10,870 bases of DNA from positions 1-10,870 of the forward strand of contig JBEKTY010000222.1 in assembly GCA_049515555.1 (NCBI GenBank), given 5' to 3'. Position 1 is the first letter of the stretch. Every line of letters starts with the position of its first letter. Source of the stretch: JBEKTY01 sp049515555 (lineage in GTDB: Bacteria; Planctomycetota; Planctomycetia; Pirellulales; Thermoguttaceae). A program made the position numbers and the translations under genes. Under the pieces are notes generated by a model. It saw only the letters and a list, made by a program, of their open reading frames with translations, was not told where the DNA came from and ran no database searches. Shown here piece after piece: positions 5,870 to 10,870 of this stretch.

Positions 5870-6496
5870 ATGCCACGGGGCCTGTTGCTGATTATGGCCA
5901 TACTGGCCGCCGGCGGCTGCGCGTGCCAAGCTCAGCCGGGCGTCGATCCGTTCCTGGGCCGGACGACGGTCCTGCCGCCGGGCACCGGCTCGATCCCGCC
6001 GCGGCCCTGCGATCCCTACTACCAACCGCCGGCGCTTCAGCCACAACCGCTTCAGTCACAACCACTTCAGTCGCAGCCGTTCCAGTCGCAGCCAATCCAG
6101 TCGTCACCTTTGCAGCCGCAATCGGGGCAGCCGGCCGGCGGCGTATCACCGTTGCAGCCGATGGCCCCGGCGCAACCGGGCATTTCCCCACCCAGCGGCT
6201 ACTCGGCGCCTAGGTCCACCGCCACCGGAGTCTCCGACCGTGGGATGCAGACGAGCGGCGGGGGCTGTTGGGGGGCGATGCCTCAGCAGTGGTGCGGGCC
6301 CACGATGGCCGCCGGCGCGGCGCCGACCACCGCCCCGGCGTGTGCCGATCCGTGCGTCGATTCGCCTGCTGTTCCGACCTTGGCGTCGCGCGGGAGCATC
6401 ATTCAGATCCCCGCCTCTGCCAGAGGCACGCCGGGGTGCGACATTACCGACCTGCCGCCGGCCGGCAGCGCTGCGGCCCCCCCCGCAGAGCGGTAG
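5870..6496 (+). CDS. Predicted lipoprotein with Q/P-rich pentapeptide repeats, unknown function
   Basis: The 208-residue product begins MPRGLLLIMAILAAGGC, a short hydrophobic signal ending in a lipobox-like AAGGC, so Cys17 would be lipid-modified and the protein anchored in a membrane. Residues about 56-85 are six pentapeptides (LQPQP, LQSQP, LQSQP, FQSQP, IQSSP, LQPQS), probably an extended spacer in the periplasm. The rest is rich in Pro, Ala and Gly with several cysteines (GGGCWGAMPQQWCGP, PACADPCVD) and no recognised fold. The frame is open to a GTG at 5762, but I chose ATG 5870 because AAAGGAG (5855-5861) lies 8 nt before it and the signal peptide follows directly. Similar low-complexity lipoproteins are common in planctomycetes. 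It could serve as a wall or envelope spacer, but no function can be assigned. Confidence 0.65.
   Translation: MPRGLLLIMAILAAGGCACQAQPGVDPFLGRTTVLPPGTGSIPPRPCDPYYQPPALQPQPLQSQPLQSQPFQSQPIQSSPLQPQSGQPAGGVSPLQPMAPAQPGISPPSGYSAPRSTATGVSDRGMQTSGGGCWGAMPQQWCGPTMAAGAAPTTAPACADPCVDSPAVPTLASRGSIIQIPASARGTPGCDITDLPPAGSAAAPPAER
6035..6124 (+). repeat. Six tandem 15-bp coding units (pentapeptide xQxxP)
   Basis: Six consecutive 15-bp units, consensus CTTCAGTCGCAGCCG, encode LQSQP-like pentapeptides. Adjacent units differ at only a few positions, and the first and last are the most diverged. The units keep frame, so gain or loss by slippage would change protein length without breaking it. Confidence 0.8.
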
Positions 6497-6511
6497 CCGC
6501 AGGATTGATCG

Positions 6512-6540
6512 TTGGGCCCCCCTCGATTGCGCCTTATAAT
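6512..6540 (+). promoter_or_regulatory. Sigma70-type promoter for the secA-like gene
   Basis: TTGGGC (6512-6517) and a perfect TATAAT (6535-6540) are separated by exactly 17 bp, just after the stop of the lipoprotein gene. Transcription would begin near 6547. That puts the whole multi-hairpin repeat at 6560-6677 inside a leader of about 157 nt before the GTG start. Confidence 0.55.
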
Positions 6541-6559
6541 TGATGGAGCGGGCTTCGAC

Positions 6560-6677
6560 TGGTACTCCGTCAATCTTCGATTGACGGGTGCCACGGTTGG
6601 CTGGCCCAACCGTGTTTCCGCACTGCTGGTCAAGCCAGCAGTGGCACCCAACCCGTCAAAGGAAGTTTGACGGACCA
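6560..6677. repeat. 118-bp multi-hairpin element in the secA leader
   Basis: It contains four perfect local hairpins: CCGTCAATC/GATTGACGG (6567-6575 with 6579-6587), CACGGTTGG/CCAACCGTG (6592-6600 with 6606-6614), CACTGCTGG/CCAGCAGTG (6621-6629 with 6635-6643) and CCGTCAAA/TTTGACGG (6653-6660 with 6666-6673). Long-range pairs also exist: GGGTGCCAC/GTGGCACCC (6586-6594 with 6641-6649), CCGTCAA/TTGACGG between the outer hairpins, and TGGT/ACCA at the ends. The result is a cloverleaf-like element with competing folds. It resembles dispersed planctomycete repeats containing CACTGCTGG and CCAGCAGTG that I recall. ACT trinucleotides flank it (6558-6560 and 6677-6679), possibly a target duplication. 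Confidence 0.8.
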
Positions 6678-6703
6678 CTAGCCTTCCATCGCGCGGGCGC
6701 GGC

Positions 6704-8659
6704 GTGAATAGCCTTATCGACATCATTGAGGCACCTCTGGCGACGGCTTCGGGCAGCGCCAACCGCTGGCGGATTGCGCGTTGGGCGACGCTGGTGCCCA
6801 AGATCAATGCCCTCGAGCCGGAGTTGCTCAAGCTCAACGACCAGCAGCTTCGCAAGCGGAGCCTGTCGCTGCAGTACCGGGCCAAGAGCGGCGAGCCGCT
6901 TTCGCGGCTGCTGGTGGAAGGGTTCGCCCTGGTGCGCGAGGCCGGCCGCCGGACCATCGCCATGCGGCACTTCGACGTGCAGCTTCTGGGCGGCATCGCC
7001 ATGTTCTACAAGTCGATCGTCGAGATGCAGACCGGCGAGGGCAAGACGCTGGCCGCCACGCTGCCCTTGTACCTGAACGCCCTGGTGGGCCGGGGCTGCC
7101 ATCTGGCCACGGTCAACGACTACCTCGCCCGCCGCGACGCCGAGTGGATGGGTCCGATCTACCAGGCCCTGGGCCTGACGGTGGGCGTGGTCGAGACGCA
7201 GATGTCGCAGGACGCGCGGCGCAAGGCGTACCATTGCGACATTACCTACGGGACGGCCAAGGAATTCGGGTTCGACTTTCTCCGCGACCGCCTGCTCCTG
7301 CGCCGCGTGGCCGAGGGGCAGGGCGACCTGTTGGGCGGCATGCTGGGGCAGCGCAGCGAATCGAGCGAGAAGCCGGTGCAAGGCGCGGCCTACTTCTGCG
7401 TGGTCGACGAGGCCGACAGCATCCTCATCGACGAGGCGCGGACGCCGCTGATCATCAGCGCCCTGCCGACCGAGGAGGAGAAGCTGGAAGCCGAGTGCCA
7501 CAAGTGGAGCGCCTCGGTGGCCGAGGAGTTCGTCGACGAAGACGACTACGACTTCGATCACGAGAAGAAGACCGTCGAGCTGACCCGCGAGGGCCGGCAG
7601 AAGGCCCGCCTGCTGCCCAAGCCCGAGGCCCTGGACACGGTGGGCATGGTCAACATCTACCGTTACATCGAGCGGTCGGTACTGGTGCTGCGGGAATACA
7701 AGCTCGACCGGCAATACGTGGTCCGCGAGGGCGAGGTGGTGATCGTGGACGAGTTCACCGGGCGGCTCTCCGAGGGCCGCAAGTGGCGCGACGGCCTGCA
7801 CCAGGCGGTCGAGGCCAAGCAGGGCGTGGAGGTGACGATCGACACGGGCCAGGCCGCCCGCGTGACCGTCCAGGATTACTTCCTGCGCTACGAGCGGCTC
7901 GCCGGCATGACCGGCACGGCCATGGACTCGGCCCGCGAGCTGCGGAAAATCTATCGCTGCCACGTATTGCCCATTCCCACCAACAAGCCGGCCATCCGGC
8001 AGCGGCTGCGGACGCTGGTCTTCGGCACGGAGCAGGCCAAGTGGGAGGCCGTGGTCGAAGAGGTGTGCGGGCTGCACGAGCAAGGCCGGCCCGTGCTGAT
8101 TGGCACCCGCTCGATCGACAAATCGGAGCGTCTGTCGCGGATGCTGGTCGAGCGGGGCGTGGCGCACCAGGTGCTCAACGCCAATCACATCGCCGCCGAG
8201 GCGGGCATCATCGCCCAGGCCGGGCAGCAGGGGAACGTCACCGTCTCGACCAACATGGCCGGCCGCGGCACCGACATCCGGCTGGGCGAGGGCATCGCCA
8301 AGCTGGGCGGCCTGCACGTCATCCTCACCGAGATGCACGACGCGGCCCGCATCGACCGCCAGCTCATCGGCCGCTGCGGCCGGCAGGGCGACCCCGGCAC
8401 CTTCCGCCAGTACATCGCCCTGGACGACGACCTGCTGCTGGCCGGCCTGGGCCCGAAAAGAGCCGACAAGCTCATGGATCGCGGCGAGCGCGGCGGCGGT
8501 CCCTTCGATTACCTCAGCCCGCTCTACTTCAAGGCCCAGCGGAAGATCGAGCGGCGGCATTTCCGCCAACGGCGGGCCCTGATGTACTTCGAGAAAGAAC
8601 GCAAGAAGATGCAGCGCCAGATGGGACAGGATCCCTACCTGGACACGGCGGGCGGGTAG
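6704..8659 (+). CDS. secA: SecA-family preprotein translocase ATPase, short form lacking the C-terminal domains
   Basis: SecA hydrolyses ATP to push unfolded preproteins through SecYEG at the cytoplasmic membrane. Visible in order: MRHFDVQLLGG (87-97), Walker A MQTGEGKT (108-115), NDYLARRDAEWMG (138-150), CDITYGTAKEFGFDFLRD (178-195), Walker B DEADSILIDEARTPLIIS (235-252), a preprotein-crosslinking region (about 255-345), IVDEFTGR (347-354), GMTGTA (401-406), IPTNKP (424-429), GTRSIDKSE (467-475), STNMAGRGTDI (515-525) and GRCGRQGDPG (556-565). The product is 651 aa against roughly 840-900 aa or more for normal SecA. After NBD2 it has only one basic helical stretch (about 608-640) and then stops, so most of the helical scaffold with the two-helix finger, the wing domain and the zinc-binding tail are absent. 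Start is GTG with no clear Shine-Dalgarno. It is probably an accessory paralog (SecA2-like) beside a full SecA elsewhere; this is inferred. Confidence 0.88.
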   Translation: MNSLIDIIEAPLATASGSANRWRIARWATLVPKINALEPELLKLNDQQLRKRSLSLQYRAKSGEPLSRLLVEGFALVREAGRRTIAMRHFDVQLLGGIAMFYKSIVEMQTGEGKTLAATLPLYLNALVGRGCHLATVNDYLARRDAEWMGPIYQALGLTVGVVETQMSQDARRKAYHCDITYGTAKEFGFDFLRDRLLLRRVAEGQGDLLGGMLGQRSESSEKPVQGAAYFCVVDEADSILIDEARTPLIISALPTEEEKLEAECHKWSASVAEEFVDEDDYDFDHEKKTVELTREGRQKARLLPKPEALDTVGMVNIYRYIERSVLVLREYKLDRQYVVREGEVVIVDEFTGRLSEGRKWRDGLHQAVEAKQGVEVTIDTGQAARVTVQDYFLRYERLAGMTGTAMDSARELRKIYRCHVLPIPTNKPAIRQRLRTLVFGTEQAKWEAVVEEVCGLHEQGRPVLIGTRSIDKSERLSRMLVERGVAHQVLNANHIAAEAGIIAQAGQQGNVTVSTNMAGRGTDIRLGEGIAKLGGLHVILTEMHDAARIDRQLIGRCGRQGDPGTFRQYIALDDDLLLAGLGPKRADKLMDRGERGGGPFDYLSPLYFKAQRKIERRHFRQRRALMYFEKERKKMQRQMGQDPYLDTAGG

Positions 8660-8670
8660 TGTGAGGAGTT

Positions 8671-8816
8671 AGAAGTTAGGAGTTAGGAGTTAGAATTACG
8701 GAGCGACACGTCCCCCCGTGGCGGCCATGTCTCTTGAGTCCGAGCTTCTGCTACAATTTCCGAGCGACAGATTGCCCCACGGTGCCCTCCATTCTAACTC
8801 CTAACTCCTAACTCCT
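8671..8816. repeat. Inverted repeat of tandem 7-bp units (TTAGGAG type) around a 94-bp spacer
   Basis: The left arm (8671-8696) and right arm (8791-8816) are complementary over 26 bp with one mismatch, and each consists of AGTTAGG heptamers ending in TTAGAAT. The spacer (8697-8790) contains a promoter-like site. The right arm ends exactly one base before the GTG start of the next gene. The heptamer is the same as in the 5659-5734 repeat, about 3 kb away. Confidence 0.8.
8749..8757 (+). promoter_or_regulatory. Extended -10 promoter candidate inside the inverted-repeat spacer
   Basis: TGCTACAAT fits the extended -10 form TGnTAtAAT with one mismatch. TTGAGT lies upstream (8734-8739) but only 12 bp away, too close for a usual -35, so activity would rest on the extended -10. 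The transcript would start near 8764 and include the right arm of the repeat but not the left. Confidence 0.3.
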
Positions 8817-9143
8817 GTGTCCCGAAATCCCTTTTCCCGCCGCCACGTCATCGGACTCATCGCGCTGGTGCTGCTGGCCATCGGGCTGGGGGGCTGGCTG
8901 TTGGATGATCCGCAATACAAGGGCATCGAGGGCGTCGGCTGGCGGGCCGGCGCCCTGATGGCCGTCTGGTGGCTGGCCTACAAGGATCTCCGCCGCCTGC
9001 CGGCCTGGCTGTGGGCCGCCATTCCCGTCGCGATCGTCATCCTGGTGAAATGGCCGCAGAGATCCCTAGTGCTGATCCCGGTGGTGGTGCTGGCCCTGGC
9101 ACTGTTCAAGCCGCTGTTCGGCGGCGGCCGCCGCCCGCGCTGA
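8817..9143 (+). CDS. Small multi-helix membrane protein, unknown function
   Basis: A 108-residue product begins MSRNPFSRRHVIGLIALVLL. It has hydrophobic segments at about residues 10-28, 41-54, 62-77 and 82-97, separated by basic links (YKDLRR, KWPQR), and ends in a basic GGGRRPR tail. The positive-inside rule puts the N-terminus in the cytoplasm. No family is recognised. The GTG start at 8817 has no Shine-Dalgarno; the bases before it are the CTCCT-containing right arm of the inverted repeat. GC content and codon use match the core genes, so it is probably a genuine resident gene following secA on the same strand. Confidence 0.6.
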   Translation: MSRNPFSRRHVIGLIALVLLAIGLGGWLLDDPQYKGIEGVGWRAGALMAVWWLAYKDLRRLPAWLWAAIPVAIVILVKWPQRSLVLIPVVVLALALFKPLFGGGRRPR

Positions 9144-9446
9144 GGGGGGCCGCTCCGACAGCCGAGGCCAGTCTCTTTCATAAACCGGTCCTCGGAATGG
9201 GTTTTCGCGACGCTGATTCCGGAGATGGGAAAGCGCGGCGGATTCGGCTATCGGGTCGCGCACAACTCGGGGCGATGGAACGGCCTTCGGAAAGCGAATG
9301 ATTATTGACATTGCGCATCGAGCCGCTACATTGAGAAGAATCGCGATACAGTTGGCCGGGAGGAGATTCTGGCTAGAACGTGAGAGTCGCGTCACCTGAG
9401 TTGGAATCGTGACTTGGCGTAGAACTCGAACCGTGGGCGCTACGAT
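9144..9446. other. Intergenic stretch without a supported gene
   Basis: About 300 bp between the small membrane protein and the nuclease gene. I see no ORF with gene-like features on either strand; the overlapping frames are short and compositionally poor. The only clear content is the promoter at 9305-9332. GC content drops from left to right across this spacer, which may mark the edge of an acquired segment. Confidence 0.5.
9305..9332 (+). promoter_or_regulatory. Sigma70-type promoter for the Mrr-like gene
   Basis: A perfect TTGACA (9305-9310) is followed after 16 bp by TACATT (9327-9332), a four-of-six match to the -10. Transcription would begin near 9340, about 105 nt ahead of the ATG at 9447. 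It is the only perfect -35 in the window. Confidence 0.5.
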
Positions 9447-10454
9447 ATGATAATCACGCAGAGCGACATCGACGAGTTTGTTTCCACGTACAATGACTTC
9501 TGCAATCTCGAGGATGTGGGAGTTCCACCAGAGATTGACAACGACGAAGTGCTGCGCTGGTTAGCCGACAACCCGCAGGTCGTGATTGCCTCAGGTTATC
9601 AGGAATTCGTGGCAGGCAACAGATCGCCGGTTTACCGAGCGCTGCAGAGAGATGGCCAACTCGACGAAATATCGCGCCCGCTTCTTAGGGATTTTCATGG
9701 GCACTGGATTGTTCCGTCCATGGTTGGTGACATTCCAGACGAGGAGTGGGGCGCGTTTCGATTAGATACCCTCCTGGCAATCAGCTCCATGCAGCGGCAG
9801 TTGGATCTCGACGTAAAGGAGGGACGCCTGACCGCCCACTCCCCGATCGTCGACGAACGTCAAGCGAGGATCGACGACCTCAGTCGGGAATCGGTTGTCA
9901 CAATGCCGTCGTTCAATAGAATGGTCGAGATTGCCACAAAATACGTAGACAACCCCCTTATTGACCCAACGACGTGGGTGTCGCCACGGCTTTGGACCCC
10001 GTCGAGCCAAGCACTCCAGAAGGACCATCTTCGTGCGTCCACTCTTGCGGTGATTGAGGAGCTACAGCGAGGCCATACCCACCTCACAGATCTGTCTTGG
10101 CAGAACTTCGAAGAGATTGTTGCAGAGATACTGCGACAACGTGGCATGGAGATCCATCTCGTAAAGGAGAATCCACAGGGCGGCCGAGATATCATCGCGC
10201 GAGCCGAGCTGGTGCCGGGCTCTGAGGTTCTAACTATTGCGGTCGAAGTCAAACATCGAGATGTTGTAGATCGTCCTATTGTCCAGCAAGCGATCCAACA
10301 GAACGAGCGTTTTCCCGCCCTCATGCTTGTTACATCGGGTCGATTCACCGCTGGCGTTGTCAAGGAAGTGGCAAAGCCCGAGCACCGGATGCGTGTGGTA
10401 CTTAAGGACGGTGTCGCAATTCGTGATATGATCCGAGCGTATAGACTGACGTGA
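9447..10454 (+). CDS. Mrr-like PD-(D/E)XK restriction endonuclease domain protein
   Basis: 335 aa. The C-terminal part (about 212-330) has the order of the Mrr catalytic domain: LSWQNFEEIVAEILRQRGM with an acidic helix, QGGRDIIA with metal-binding Asp248, VEVKHR with the E267/K269 pair of the ExK motif, a conserved Gln (Q281) in the helix after it, and ALMLVTSGRF (291-300). This fold cuts DNA, and Mrr-type enzymes often act on modified or foreign DNA. Residues 1-200 are not recognised; they are acidic, soluble and mostly helical, and may serve as target-recognition or regulatory domain. GC is clearly lower than in the lepB-secA block and the gene has its own promoter, which suggests horizontal transfer. 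No methylase or helicase partner lies before it; anything after it is past the window edge. It could be a stand-alone type IV enzyme or one part of a larger defence locus. The ATG has no clear Shine-Dalgarno. Confidence 0.75.
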   Translation: MIITQSDIDEFVSTYNDFCNLEDVGVPPEIDNDEVLRWLADNPQVVIASGYQEFVAGNRSPVYRALQRDGQLDEISRPLLRDFHGHWIVPSMVGDIPDEEWGAFRLDTLLAISSMQRQLDLDVKEGRLTAHSPIVDERQARIDDLSRESVVTMPSFNRMVEIATKYVDNPLIDPTTWVSPRLWTPSSQALQKDHLRASTLAVIEELQRGHTHLTDLSWQNFEEIVAEILRQRGMEIHLVKENPQGGRDIIARAELVPGSEVLTIAVEVKHRDVVDRPIVQQAIQQNERFPALMLVTSGRFTAGVVKEVAKPEHRMRVVLKDGVAIRDMIRAYRLT

Positions 10455-10782
10455 TGCCTACAGCACGGCGCGACCAACGGTCGAGCCGGGGCGCATTGTT
10501 GCCGATATTAACGCCAGACTGCTCAAGTCCCTTGTGGTGGGCCACCCCGACACGTGTCGGCCCGTCGCCAGGCTGGCCCGGCCGTTAGCACCGTTTCGTA
10601 TCGAGTCGTTGCCGCGCCATGCCGTCCCATTTCTCGGACTCCCATTAACCGACCGCTAAGCGGCACTCCTGTCCAGGCCGGTGGCTCTTCGCCGTGGGCT
10701 CTGCCGTTCGCGCCCTTCGGGACATTGTCACCACTGCAAGATGACTCTGTAAGTTGCTGTTAAGAAATAACTTAGCCATTGG
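10455..10782. other. Gene-free stretch after the nuclease gene
   Basis: About 330 bp with no ORF that looks coding on either strand. It holds two adjacent palindromes (10536-10546 and 10547-10560) and ends in a strong promoter. It could contain decayed coding sequence, but I could not recognise any. Confidence 0.45.
10547..10560. repeat. Perfect 14-bp palindrome CCGACACGTGTCGG
   Basis: Fully self-complementary, with an 11-bp inverted repeat (GGTGG-G-CCACC) immediately to its left at 10536-10546. Without a loop it is more like a dimeric protein-binding site than an RNA hairpin. It lies about 90 bp after the nuclease stop and about 220 bp before the next promoter, so neither gene clearly owns it. 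Confidence 0.5.
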
Positions 10783-10788
10783 TATAAT
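10760..10788 (+). promoter_or_regulatory. Strong extended -10 promoter for the gene at the right edge
   Basis: TTAAGA (10760-10765, four of six) is followed after 17 bp by a perfect TATAAT (10783-10788), itself preceded by TGG to give the extended form TGnTATAAT. The start would be near 10795, about 29 nt before the ATG at 10824. Confidence 0.6.
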
Positions 10789-10823
10789 CTGCCTGTTCCG
10801 CTTCCACGGATGGGGAGATGGTC

Positions 10824-10870
10824 ATGGCAGACCCAGAGCGCAAGCGAATCCACCGCTGTCGGTGCCGAGG
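10824..10870 (+). CDS. Start of an unidentified gene, partial
   Basis: ATG at 10824 has GGGGAG (10812-10817) 6 nt upstream and a well-formed promoter in front of it. Only 15 codons are visible (MADPERKRIHRCRCR), ending at the window edge. The start is hydrophilic and very basic with two Cys close together, which rules out a signal peptide but does not suggest a family. The promoter and ribosome site together make a real gene likely. Confidence 0.5.
   Translation, partial: MADPERKRIHRCRCR

Noticed and set aside
6656..8569. 637-codon minus-strand frame and a long second plus-strand frame over secA
   Set aside because: Both are by-products of high third-position GC. The SecA motifs in the 6704 frame are unambiguous and the others have none.
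10554..10763. 69-codon plus-strand ORF after the nuclease gene
   Set aside because: No ribosome site, starts inside the palindrome, low-complexity product (Pro/Ser/Arg) with no motif.

Overview
The window looks like a planctomycete chromosome, probably of the Pirellula/Thermogutta type. The evidence is high GC in the core genes, poor or absent Shine-Dalgarno sites at several starts, LepB proteins carrying a zinc ribbon and a beta-sandwich insert, a Q/P-rich lipoprotein, and many palindromic intergenic repeats. The assignment is inferred from gene style, not from a marker gene.

Left edge (1-906): the 5' end of an insertion sequence on the minus strand, with its transposase split by a +1 frame change at a C6 tract. 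A 16-bp tandem duplication lies at its outer end. Next comes about 500 bp without a convincing gene but with a string of short hairpins. At 907-1344 there is a small four-helix membrane protein of lower GC, followed by a doubtful 52-codon ORF.

Core (1515-9143), all on the plus strand: two adjacent type I signal peptidases 1 bp apart (lepB-like, 489 and 594 aa). Each has a zinc ribbon inserted after the catalytic serine and a beta-sandwich-like domain between the catalytic-lysine box and the last conserved box. They are followed by lptB (the LPS-export ATPase), a predicted lipoprotein with pentapeptide repeats, a short SecA-family ATPase (651 aa) that stops soon after NBD2, and a small multi-helix membrane protein. 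The theme is envelope biogenesis and protein export: SecA drives translocation, signal peptidases release exported proteins, and LptB powers lipid export. That the genes act together is inferred from position only.

Three core spacers (after lepB copy 2, after lptB, after secA) hold long inverted repeats whose arms are tandem 7-bp units. A fourth spacer, between a good sigma70-type promoter and the secA start, holds a roughly 118-bp multi-hairpin element. A 44-bp palindrome of another repeat type lies in frame inside the first lepB.

Right edge (9144-10870): a lower-GC gene behind its own promoter encodes a 335-aa protein with a C-terminal Mrr-like PD-(D/E)XK nuclease domain. Then come about 370 bp with no supported gene, a strong extended -10 promoter, and the first 15 codons of another gene that leaves the window.
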